DNA from: Streptomyces sp. H27-H5
GTDB lineage: Bacteria; Actinomycetota; Actinomycetes; Streptomycetales; Streptomycetaceae
Length of the DNA stretch: 51,180 nt
Direction: 5' to 3'
Assembly: GCF_026627505.1 (NCBI RefSeq)
Contig: NZ_JAPNLK010000061.1
Coordinates: forward strand, 1-51,180
In this document: one piece after another, positions 7,741 to 15,207 of the stretch
How the letters are laid out: each line of letters opens with the position of its first letter
Position numbering within the stretch: position 1 is the stretch's first letter
The notes under the pieces: generated by a model
Databases searched by the model: none
Told to the model about the DNA's origin: nothing
What the model saw: only the letters and a program-made list of their open reading frames with translations
Position numbers and translations under genes: made by a program

Positions 7741-8132
7741 GCAGGTACGACGTCACGGACGAACAGTGGGAGGGACTCGCGCAGGTGGTCCCCCTGCGCA
7801 GTCGCAACGAGTGGCCCTCCCGCGTGGACCACCGCACGATTCCCACGGCTCCCGGGGCGTCGGCGGCGGAACAGCGGCGCTTCGTCGTGATCCGGGTCCA
7901 GATCTTCGCGGACGCGCGGGAGGTGGCGGAGTATCTGATCGCGCAGATCCCGGTGCTGTTGGACCTCACGGGCGCGGACACCGAGGTGGCCAAGCGGATC
8001 CTCGACTTCAGCAGCGGCGTCGTCTTCGGACTCGGCAGCGGAATGCACCGGGTCGACCGGAACGTCTTCCTGCTCGCGCCGGTCGGCACCGAGGTCGAGG
8101 GCATCGCCGCGGCGGCCGTCCCCCGATCGTAG
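7737..8132 (+). CDS. sepF: SepF-like cell-division protein (short paralogue)
   Basis: 131 residues from a GTG start. The C-terminal 75 residues show the SepF (DUF552) fold: a RVQIFADAREVAEYLIAQIPVLLDLTGAD core, then RILDFSSGVVFGLGSGMHRV and a closing VFLLAP strand. Full-length actinobacterial SepF is near 200 residues. This protein has only a short N-terminus without an evident membrane-targeting amphipathic helix, so it is probably one of the extra SepF paralogues of streptomycetes. It would bind FtsZ or other SepF subunits in the cytoplasm at division septa. It stands alone and is not in the dcw cluster. Confidence 0.82.
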   Translation: MSRYDVTDEQWEGLAQVVPLRSRNEWPSRVDHRTIPTAPGASAAEQRRFVVIRVQIFADAREVAEYLIAQIPVLLDLTGADTEVAKRILDFSSGVVFGLGSGMHRVDRNVFLLAPVGTEVEGIAAAAVPRS

Positions 8133-8198
8133 GAAGGTCCGCGCGACGGAACGGTTCGCCGGGACCGAGGGGTTCCCGGCGGCCGTACCGTCCCGCGC

Positions 8199-9449
8199 AT
8201 GGAAGCCACTGCGGGCACGAGGTTGGCCGAAGCCCCTGCCGTCGACGCCTTCGTCACCGACGCCCCCGTCGCCGGGGCCCTCGCCCGGGACAGCCCCGGG
8301 GTTCCCGCCCCCGCGCGGCCTGTCGCGCACCAGCGGCCCGCCGTCACCGAGTTGCGGCTGTCCGCCTTCGGCCCGCACCGCGCGGCCGTCTTCCCGCTCG
8401 GCCCCGTCACCCTGTTCGCCGGACCCAGCGGCAGCGGCAAGTCCCAGGCACTGGACGCCTATGAGGCGCTGGCCGCCCTCGCCTCCGGGGCGACCCTGGA
8501 ATCCGTGTTCCCGGACCCTTCCGCCCGGGTGCCCGAACGGGCCGTGCCCGACGCGCAACGCCGACGCGGATTCCGCATCGGCTGCACCGTCGACGGACCC
8601 GCCGGACCGGTCCGGCTCGACCTCGCCGTCCAGGCCGAACCCACGCTCCGCGTCGTCGGCGAACGGCTCGCGCAGGACGGACAGATCCTGCTCGGCACCG
8701 CCCTGCGCGACCCCGGCCGACACACCGTGCAGGCGAGTTGGCTGACCGGCGGCTCCGTCGGCATGACCCGCGCCCCATTGCCGGACGACCGCCTCGGAAC
8801 CGCCCTGCTGCCGCTGCGCGTCGCCGGATCCACCGCCGGGCAGCGGCGCGTCCTGGCCGCCGCCGAACAGGTGGTGGTCGCGCTGCGCTCGGTGTTCCCC
8901 TGCGACCCGCGCCCGGAGCGGATGCGGGCCGCCGTCCCGCCCGGCGCCGGGCGGCTCGCCGGCGACTGCGCGAACCTGGCCGACGTCCTGCGCCGCACCC
9001 GTCACGAATGCGGCACCCGCCACGCCCTCCTGACCGAGGCGGCGCGCACCGGCTGCGCGGGTCCGGTGGCCGGGCTGACCGTACGGGACCTGCCGGACGG
9101 CTCCGTCGCCGCGCTGCTGGACCGGGGTCCCGATCGGCCCGGTACCGGCCTCGACCGCCTCGGCTCGGGCGAACTGCGCTTCCTCGCCCTGGCGCTCGTC
9201 CTGCTGACCGGACCCGGGGTACTGGCCATGGACCCGGCCGCCGAACTCTTGTCCGCGCGGCAGGCCCTGACCGTGCTCGCCGACGACCTCGACCGCGGCA
9301 TGGACCGGCGGCAGGGCGCCGAACTGCTGCGGCTCGCCCAGCTCTGCTGCGCGCGCGGCCAGGTCAGGCTGGTGGCCTCCGTCGGGGAGGGGTGCGCGGG
9401 AACCGCGCGCGGACTCCCCGGCGTCTCGGTGGTAGACCTGGTCCCATGA
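8199..9449 (+). CDS. RecF/AAA_21-type ATP-binding protein
   Basis: 416 residues. After about 45 Ala/Pro-rich residues come a strand FGPHRAAVFPLGPVTLFAG and a Walker A GPSGSGKS near residue 75. Near residue 325 there is an ABC-like signature LGSGELRFLALALVLL, followed by a Walker-B-like VLAMDPAAELLS in which the usual DE is DP. That pattern fits the SMC/RecF-like ATPases that sense or process nucleic acids or act in defence. The altered Walker B makes hydrolysis uncertain. It overlaps the following MazG-like gene by ATGA, so the two are co-expressed. I cannot assign a specific role. Confidence 0.7.
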   Translation: MEATAGTRLAEAPAVDAFVTDAPVAGALARDSPGVPAPARPVAHQRPAVTELRLSAFGPHRAAVFPLGPVTLFAGPSGSGKSQALDAYEALAALASGATLESVFPDPSARVPERAVPDAQRRRGFRIGCTVDGPAGPVRLDLAVQAEPTLRVVGERLAQDGQILLGTALRDPGRHTVQASWLTGGSVGMTRAPLPDDRLGTALLPLRVAGSTAGQRRVLAAAEQVVVALRSVFPCDPRPERMRAAVPPGAGRLAGDCANLADVLRRTRHECGTRHALLTEAARTGCAGPVAGLTVRDLPDGSVAALLDRGPDRPGTGLDRLGSGELRFLALALVLLTGPGVLAMDPAAELLSARQALTVLADDLDRGMDRRQGAELLRLAQLCCARGQVRLVASVGEGCAGTARGLPGVSVVDLVP

Positions 9450-9817
9450 GTGACACGCAACCCCGGGACGAGCGCCTGTACCTGCTCCAGCGACGGCTCG
9501 CCGAGTTCGCGGCGGCCCGGGACTGGGCCCCCTACCACACGCCCAAGAACCTGGCCGTGGCCTTGAGCGTGGAGGCGTCCGAACTGGTCGAGATCTTCCA
9601 GTGGTTGACGCCGGAGCAGTCGGCGAGGGTCATGGAGAAGCCGGAAAGCGCGCACCGTGTGGCCGATGAGGTGGCCGACGTGCTCGCGTATCTGCTGCAA
9701 TTCTGTGAGGTCCTCGGGGTGGATGTGCTGGACGCGCTCGCGGCGAAGATCGAGAGGAACGAGCTCCGTTTCCCGGCACCGGGCGGTTCGAGCCACAATC
9801 GTCACTCTTCGGAGTGA
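9446..9817 (+). CDS. MazG-like nucleotide pyrophosphohydrolase
   Basis: 123 residues, one alpha-helical MazG-like domain. The metal-binding motifs are visible as EASELVEIFQW (ExxE type) and ADEVADVLAYLLQF (ExxD type). Small proteins of this sort are dCTP or dNTP pyrophosphatases that clean the nucleotide pool. The ATG overlaps the stop of the ATPase gene, which indicates translational coupling. An N-terminal helix LQRRLAEFAAARDWAPYHTPKNL matches the RS21-C6/MazG group. Confidence 0.85.
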   Translation: MSDTQPRDERLYLLQRRLAEFAAARDWAPYHTPKNLAVALSVEASELVEIFQWLTPEQSARVMEKPESAHRVADEVADVLAYLLQFCEVLGVDVLDALAAKIERNELRFPAPGGSSHNRHSSE

Positions 9818-9939
9818 TGGCGTCGTCCACAACCATGTTTGTGTCCATAGATTTCCGAATACCCCTGGCTTTACTGGCTCGTTGCCTTCACTCTGGGTAG
9901 TGGAGAACGGTGGGATGTCGTGCGGACGGGGGACGGCAT

Positions 9940-10425
9940 ATGGATGCGGTACGGCTCATCGCGGCCGGCCGGCACGCGCTGGCACAGAGTGGGGCTGCGT
10001 GGGACATCGTGGGCGAGGCCTGGCAGGCCCAGGCGCTCGCCCAGGGGATAGGGAGCTGGCTGGCGGTCACCGGGCCGCCGGAGCTCAGAGCGGAGTCACG
10101 GGGACTGGGAGAAGCGGGTGGCAGAGGCTGCGGAGTGCTCGACCGCGCGGCACTGCGGGGCGAGGGCAGCACGCCCGAGCTGCCGCCGAGAGCGGCGCAA
10201 CTGGCCGGGGTGGCGGATGTCCGGCAGGCGCTCCTGGGGCTCCAGGCGCTGCTCGGCGAAGTCGGCATAGCACTGGTCGGGGTGGCCTGCGGCACGGACG
10301 ACGAGGGCCTGTACTGGCAGTGCATCGAGTCCATCGACGCGGCCGACGAGTCGAGCGACCGGGTGCGGGCGATACTGCGCAAGATGTCCGTCCGGGAGCG
10401 GGGCTCCGCCTCGGGCGTGTCCTGA
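9940..10425 (+). CDS. DUF6099-like conserved Streptomyces protein
   Basis: 161 residues starting at the ATG at 9940 with gggggac upstream. A longer frame from 9910 has no ribosome-binding site. The N-terminus MDAVRLIAAGRHALAQS and the Ala-rich helical body resemble the DUF6099 family. No catalytic motif, membrane segment or signal peptide is visible. Its function is unknown; it lies alone, with 122 bases before it and about 300 after it. Confidence 0.6.
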   Translation: MDAVRLIAAGRHALAQSGAAWDIVGEAWQAQALAQGIGSWLAVTGPPELRAESRGLGEAGGRGCGVLDRAALRGEGSTPELPPRAAQLAGVADVRQALLGLQALLGEVGIALVGVACGTDDEGLYWQCIESIDAADESSDRVRAILRKMSVRERGSASGVS

Positions 10426-10736
10426 GCGACGACCCTCCGACGGCGGTGAGCCGGCGGGGTGCCGGGCGGGGTGCCGGCGGTGCTCCCCGGGCGGATGGCC
10501 GGTCGGCGGGGCTGGTCGGTGCGCCGGTGTGAGCGGTGTGGGGCGCCGTCGTGCGTCGGGACCCGCTCGGGCGCTATGACCGGTACGAGGCGCCGGCGCG
10601 CGGGCCGGGCGGTCCGGGTGGTCCGGCTCCGTCCGGGCCAACGATCCCCGTACGGGCCGGTCACTGGCGGGGTCGGGGTGGACCGTCCGGTTGACGGAGA
10701 TTCACCCGGGCGGCGCGGGAGGGGCAGGATAGGAGC
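10426..10736 (+). other. 311-bp intergenic stretch
   Basis: No gene with codon bias or ribosome-binding site is seen. Its right end may hold the promoter of the next gene: TTCACC (10701-10706), 18 bases, CAGGAT (10725-10730), then only 6 bases to the ATG, so that transcript could be leaderless. Confidence 0.4.
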
Positions 10737-11660
10737 ATGGACCTCCGCATTTTCACCGAGCCCCAGCAGGGCGCGAGCTACGACACCCTGCTGACCGTCG
10801 CCAAGGCCACCGAGGACCTCGGCTTCGACGCGTTCTTCCGTTCCGACCACTATCTGCGGATGGGGTCGGCCGACGGTCTGCCCGGTCCCACCGACGCCTG
10901 GATCACCCTCGCCGGCCTGGCCCGGGAGACCCGGCGGATCCGGCTGGGCACCCTCATGACGGCCGGGACCTTCCGGCTGCCCGGGGTCCTCGCCATCCAG
11001 GTGGCCCAGGTCGACCAGATGTCCGGCGGCCGGGTCGAACTCGGCCTGGGGGCGGGCTGGTTCGAGGACGAGCACAAGGCGTACGGAATCCCCTTCCCGG
11101 CCGAGCGGATGGCCCGGCTGGAGGAACAGCTGGCCATCGTCACCGGCCTGTGGGCCACCAAGCCCGGCGCCACCTTCGACTACCGGGGGACCCACTACCA
11201 GGTGGAGAACTCCCCGGCACTGCCCAAGCCGGCCCAGGCCAAGGTGCCCGTCCTCATCGGCGGCCACGGGGCAAAGCGCACGCCGCGTCTCGCGGCCCGG
11301 TACGCGGACGAGTTCAACATGCCGTTCGCGTCGATCGCCGACAGCGAGCGGCAGTTCGGTCGGGTCCGGGACGCCGCCGAGCAGGCGGGCCGCGCCCCCG
11401 GGGAACTCGTCTACTCCAACGCCCTCGTGGTCTGCGTGGGCAAGGACGACGCCGAGGTGGCCCGCCGGGCCGCGGCGATCGGCCGCGAGGTGGACGAGCT
11501 GAAGGCCAACGGGCTGGCCGGTTCCCCGGCCGAGGTCGTCGAGAAGATCGGCACGTACGGGGCCATCGGCGCCTCCCGGATCTACCTCCAGCTGCTGGAC
11601 CTCGACGACCTGGACCACCTGGAGCTGATCTCCGCCCAGGTGCTGTCCCAGCTCGGCTGA
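10737..11660 (+). CDS. LLM-class F420-dependent oxidoreductase
   Basis: 307 residues with the luciferase-like barrel. Segments FDAFFRSDHYLRMG, RIRLGTLMTAGTFRLPGVLA and GGRVELGLGAGWFEDEHKAYGIPF are diagnostic of the F420-dependent LLM subgroup. Reduced cofactor F420 would be used to reduce or oxidise an unknown small molecule in the cytoplasm. The homocysteine methyltransferase gene starts 13 bases downstream, so the two are probably one operon, although no functional link is obvious. Confidence 0.85.
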   Translation: MDLRIFTEPQQGASYDTLLTVAKATEDLGFDAFFRSDHYLRMGSADGLPGPTDAWITLAGLARETRRIRLGTLMTAGTFRLPGVLAIQVAQVDQMSGGRVELGLGAGWFEDEHKAYGIPFPAERMARLEEQLAIVTGLWATKPGATFDYRGTHYQVENSPALPKPAQAKVPVLIGGHGAKRTPRLAARYADEFNMPFASIADSERQFGRVRDAAEQAGRAPGELVYSNALVVCVGKDDAEVARRAAAIGREVDELKANGLAGSPAEVVEKIGTYGAIGASRIYLQLLDLDDLDHLELISAQVLSQLG

Positions 11661-11673
11661 GGGGGAGGAACCG

Positions 11674-12582
11674 ATGCCCCGCGCCCGCGGCCCGCTCGCC
11701 GAAGCCCTGGCCCGCGCCACCGTGCTCCTGGACGGCGGGCTGAGCAACCAGCTCGCCGCCCAGGGCTGCGACCTGTCCGGCGGCCTCTGGACGGGCCGGG
11801 TGCTCGCCGAGCGGCCGGACCTGATCGAGGCCGCCCACACGGCCTACGCGCGGGCCGGCGCCGAGGTGCTGATCACCGCGAGCTACCAGGTCGGGTACGA
11901 GGCCTTCGCCGCCCGGGGGTACGGGCGGGACCGGACCACGGAGCTGCTGGGGCGCAGCGTGCGGCTGGCCGCGGCCGCCGCCGAAGCCGCCGAGCAGGAC
12001 GTCTGGGTGGCCGCGAGCGTCGGCCCGTACGGTGCGGTGCTCGCGGACGGCTCCGAGTACCGGGGCCGCTACGGCCTGGGGGTGCGCGAACTGGTCGACT
12101 TCCACCGGCCGCGCATCGAGGCGCTGTTGGCGGCGGAACCGGACGTGCTCGCCCTGGAGACCGTCCCGGACGCCGTCGAGGCCGAGGCGCTGCTCACGGT
12201 CGTGGCGGAGACGGGCGCCCCCGCCTGGCTGAGCTACACGCCGGCCGACGGCCGGACCCGGGCCGGGCAGCCGCTCGCCGAGGCCTTCGCCCTGGCCGCC
12301 GGGACACCCGGGATCATCGCCGTCGGGGTCAACTGCTGCGACCCGCGGGACGTCCTTCCGTCCCTGCGGGCCGCGGCGGAGGCCACCGGGAAACCCCTCG
12401 TGGCCTACCCGAACGACGGCTCCGTGTGGCAGGCCGACACCGACACCTGGCAGGCGCCGGCCACGCCGTCCCCCTGGCCCGTGGAGGACTGGCGCGCCGC
12501 CGGCGCCCGACTCGTCGGAGGCTGCTGCCGCATCGGCCCGGCCGGGATCGCGACCCTGGCCGGGCGCCTGCGGGAGGGGTAG
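11674..12582 (+). CDS. mmuM: Homocysteine S-methyltransferase
   Basis: 302 residues. The zinc-cysteine pattern of the Pfam S-methyl_trans family is present: VNCC in the second half and GGCCRIGP close to the C-terminus. The barrel strands begin with LDGGLSNQLAAQGCDLSGGLWTG. It would transfer a methyl group from S-methylmethionine or S-adenosylmethionine to homocysteine, giving methionine. gggggaggaa lies just upstream of the ATG, 13 bases after the preceding oxidoreductase. The length matches MmuM. Confidence 0.88.
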   Translation: MPRARGPLAEALARATVLLDGGLSNQLAAQGCDLSGGLWTGRVLAERPDLIEAAHTAYARAGAEVLITASYQVGYEAFAARGYGRDRTTELLGRSVRLAAAAAEAAEQDVWVAASVGPYGAVLADGSEYRGRYGLGVRELVDFHRPRIEALLAAEPDVLALETVPDAVEAEALLTVVAETGAPAWLSYTPADGRTRAGQPLAEAFALAAGTPGIIAVGVNCCDPRDVLPSLRAAAEATGKPLVAYPNDGSVWQADTDTWQAPATPSPWPVEDWRAAGARLVGGCCRIGPAGIATLAGRLREG

Positions 12583-12617
12583 GACGCAACAGACCCGGAG
12601 GGCCCCCGCCCGGAGGG

Positions 12618-13532
12618 CTACTCGCAGGCGATGCCGTCGCCGTCGCGGTCGAGGTGACGGCCGTAGCCGGGGTCGCCCCGCCGGATGGGGTCGGCGCCGG
12701 CGGCCCGCACGGCGGTGCAGTTGCGGTAGTAGACGTCTTCACCGCCGGTCGAGGAGCCGCCATCGGTCGAGGAGCCGCCGCCGGTCGAGGAGCCGCCGCC
12801 GGTCGAGGAGCCGCCGGTCGTGGTCGACGATCCGCCACCCGTCGAGGAGGAGCCGCCGCCGGTCGAGGAGCCCGAACTCGACGCGGAGCCCGTGTCGTTC
12901 GAGTCGTCGGCGGGCTGAGTGGGGGTTGGCTTGGGCTTCGGCTTCGGGTGGAGCACGGCGCCGACCGACGCCGGGCAGGCGGTTCCCGGGGCGACGAGGT
13001 GGACGTCGGTACCGGGCGTGTTCGCGGCGAGTCGCGTGCCCGCCCCCAGGCCCTGGAAGCAGACGAGCCAGGTGGTGTGGTCCGCCGGGAGGGGGACGTC
13101 CGCGTAGGCGCTCCGGGCGGTCAACTCGCCCTTGATCAGGGCCTCGACTGCCTTCTCCGCCGTGGCGAACGGCTTGCCGACGACCGCCGGCATCACGGGC
13201 TCCGCGCTCGGGGTGGGCGTGGGGCTCGGGCTCGCCGAGGGGGTGGCGGCGGGGGAGGTCGTGGCGACGGCGGCGGCCTTCGGCTTCGCGTCGTCGACGG
13301 GCTCCTTCGGCGGGTCCGACAGCAGGATGATCAGGAACCACACACCGGACAGGACGGTGGCGACGATCTTCTGTGTTCGGTTCCAGCGGCTCGTCCAGGC
13401 GAGGACGATGCCCGCCGGGGGCAGCAGGACCAGGGCGCCGATGATCAGCGCGGGGTGCTGCCACCACCGTCTGACGGGGTGGGCGGGCGCGTAGGCGTGG
13501 GGTGGCGGGTACACGGGTCTCCCGGGATGCAC
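12618..13532 (-). CDS. Membrane-anchored PASTA-like/excalibur calcium-binding protein
   Basis: 304 residues from a GTG start. Two hydrophobic segments near residues 28-47 and 54-72 anchor it. An Ala/Pro/Ser linker is followed by a PASTA-like unit (VMPAVVGKPFATAEKAVEAL through VHLVAPGTACP). Then comes a long Ser/Gly/Thr repeat made of SSTGGG units, and a C-terminal excalibur domain (YYRNCTAVRAAG through RDGDGIACE) with the DxDxDG calcium loop. It probably projects from the membrane towards the cell wall. Start choice is uncertain, because neither this GTG nor the next in-frame GTG has a clear ribosome-binding site. Expression conditions are unknown. Confidence 0.8.
   Translation of the reverse strand: MHPGRPVYPPPHAYAPAHPVRRWWQHPALIIGALVLLPPAGIVLAWTSRWNRTQKIVATVLSGVWFLIILLSDPPKEPVDDAKPKAAAVATTSPAATPSASPSPTPTPSAEPVMPAVVGKPFATAEKAVEALIKGELTARSAYADVPLPADHTTWLVCFQGLGAGTRLAANTPGTDVHLVAPGTACPASVGAVLHPKPKPKPTPTQPADDSNDTGSASSSGSSTGGGSSSTGGGSSTTTGGSSTGGGSSTGGGSSTDGGSSTGGEDVYYRNCTAVRAAGADPIRRGDPGYGRHLDRDGDGIACE
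12747..12818 (-). repeat. 18-bp tandem repeat coding Ser-Ser-Thr-Gly-Gly-Gly
   Basis: Four consecutive copies of an 18-base unit (ggtcgaggagccgccgcc on the plus strand, with minor changes), continuing in degenerate form to about 12875. They encode the flexible linker before the excalibur domain. Copy number changes would stay in frame. Confidence 0.8.
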
Positions 13533-13649
13533 GAGGTGGAATGGCGTTCAAAGAAGTGACAATGCCAAAACCTGCCGCCCGGTGGAGGGGGAATGCGGCG
13601 GAAGGCGGACGGAGCAGGGAGAGGGGGGCTTCCCCTGACCGGAATTCCG

Positions 13650-13679
13650 TTGTCCGGGAAGCCGCGATCCGCACATACT
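13650..13679 (+). promoter_or_regulatory. Promoter of the RNA-repair operon (leaderless)
   Basis: TTGTCC (13650-13655), an 18-base spacer and CATACT (13674-13679) form a good housekeeping-type promoter. Only 7 bases separate the -10 box from the Hen1 ATG, and no Shine-Dalgarno sequence precedes that ATG, so a leaderless mRNA is predicted. Confidence 0.6.
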
Positions 13680-13686
13680 CGAGCGC

Positions 13687-15207
13687 ATGTTCCTGACGAT
13701 CTCCACGACCGGCACCGCCGCACGTCCCGCCACCGACCTGGGCTTTCTGCTGCACAAGCATCCCGGGAAGGCGCAGGCGTTCTCGACCTCCCACGGCACC
13801 GCGCACGTCTTCTACCCCGTGGCGTCGGACGAGGAGTGCACGGCGGCGCTGCTGCTGGAAGTGGACCCCGTCGCGCTCGTGCGCCGCGGGCAGGGCAAGG
13901 GCCGGGGCGGAGCACCGGACGCGGCCCTCGCGCAGTACGTCAACGACCGTCCGTACGCGGCGTCTTCGCTGCTGGCCGTCGCACTCAGCGGGGTTTTCCG
14001 CAGCGCCCTCAAGGGACAGTGCTTCGTCCGCCCGGAGCTGCCGGAGCAGACCCGACCGCTGCGGATCGAGATCCCGGCGCTGCCCGCCCGCGGCGGGGAG
14101 GAGCTGGTGCGCCGGCTGTTCGGCCCGCTGGGGTGGGAGTCCGTCGGCGTGACGCGCGTACCGCTCGACGAACGGTTCCCCGAGTGGGGCGACTCCCGGT
14201 ACGTACGACTCGTGCTGGAAGGCGAGTTGCGGCTGTCCGACGCGTTGCGTCAGCTGTACGTCCTGCTGCCCGTGCTCGACGACGCCAAGCACTACTGGGT
14301 GGCGCCGGACGAGGTGGACAAGCTGCTGCGCGCCGGTGACGGCTGGCTCGCCGGCCACCCCGAGAACGGACTCATCACCGCCCGCTACCTCGCCCGCCAC
14401 AAGCGGCTCACCCAGGACGCCCTCGAACGCCTGGAGCTGGTCCGCCTCGCCGAGGTGGACGGCAGCGAGGTCGAGGAGATCGACAACGCCGTGGACGAGA
14501 CGAAGGACACCGAGGAGCGTCCGGTGCCGCTCGCGGTGCGACGCCGCGAGGCGATCCTCGGCGCGCTGCGCGTCGCCGGCGCGGCCCGCGTCCTCGACCT
14601 GGGCTGCGGCCAGGGGCAGTTGCTGCAGGCCCTGCTCAAGGACGTGTCCTTCACGGAGGTCGTCGGCGTGGACGTGTCCATGCGGGCGCTCGGCACCGCC
14701 GTCAAGCGGCTGCGACCGGAGCGGATGGGGGAGCGGCAGGGTTCCCGCCTCACCCTCCTCCAGGGTTCCCTGGCGTACACCGACAAGCGGTTGGCGGGCT
14801 ACGACGCGGCCGTCCTCAGCGAGGTCATCGAGCACGTGGACCTGCCCCGGCTGTCCGCGCTGGAGTACACGGTCTTCGGGGCGGCCCGCCCGCGCACGGT
14901 CCTGGTGACCACTCCGAACGTCGAGTACAACGTCCGCTGGGAGTCCCTGCCCGCCGGGCACGTCCGGCACGGCGACCACCGCTTCGAATGGACCCGGGAG
15001 GAGTTCCGCGCCTGGGCGGACCGGGTCGCCGCACGACACGGCTACTCCGTCACCCACGCGCCCGTCGGGGACGAGGACCCGGAGGTCGGGCCGCCGACCC
15101 AGATGGCCGTCTTCAGCCGCGCGGACGCCGCCGCGGCCGACGCGCCGCACACCCACACCCACACCCACACCCACACCGGCACCCCGAAGGAGGGCGAGGC
15201 AGCATGA
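13687..15207 (+). CDS. hen1: Bacterial Hen1, 3'-terminal RNA ribose 2'-O-methyltransferase
   Basis: 506 residues. The N-terminal half is the bacteria-specific Hen1 domain. The C-terminal half is a methyltransferase with the SAM loop DLGCGQG at 304-310. The metal site E379, E382, H383 (EVIEHVD) and H431 (GDHRFEW) has the spacing of the clostridial enzyme. It marks the 3' end of a cleaved RNA with a 2'-O-methyl group before Pnkp reseals it, which protects the site from renewed ribotoxin cutting. The gene overlaps pnkp by ATGA. An odd feature is a tail of five His-Thr repeats just before the C-terminus. Confidence 0.95.
   Translation: MFLTISTTGTAARPATDLGFLLHKHPGKAQAFSTSHGTAHVFYPVASDEECTAALLLEVDPVALVRRGQGKGRGGAPDAALAQYVNDRPYAASSLLAVALSGVFRSALKGQCFVRPELPEQTRPLRIEIPALPARGGEELVRRLFGPLGWESVGVTRVPLDERFPEWGDSRYVRLVLEGELRLSDALRQLYVLLPVLDDAKHYWVAPDEVDKLLRAGDGWLAGHPENGLITARYLARHKRLTQDALERLELVRLAEVDGSEVEEIDNAVDETKDTEERPVPLAVRRREAILGALRVAGAARVLDLGCGQGQLLQALLKDVSFTEVVGVDVSMRALGTAVKRLRPERMGERQGSRLTLLQGSLAYTDKRLAGYDAAVLSEVIEHVDLPRLSALEYTVFGAARPRTVLVTTPNVEYNVRWESLPAGHVRHGDHRFEWTREEFRAWADRVAARHGYSVTHAPVGDEDPEVGPPTQMAVFSRADAAAADAPHTHTHTHTHTGTPKEGEAA
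15148..15177 (+). repeat. Hexanucleotide microsatellite (CACACC)x5 in hen1
   Basis: Five perfect copies of a 6-base unit encoding His-Thr repeats near the Hen1 C-terminus. Slippage would change length without a frameshift. The repeat lies outside the catalytic core. Confidence 0.9.

Noticed and set aside
12747..12818. Regular 18-bp repeats that might suggest a CRISPR-like or minisatellite array
   Set aside because: The units are contiguous without spacers and encode an in-frame Ser/Gly/Thr linker of a surface protein.
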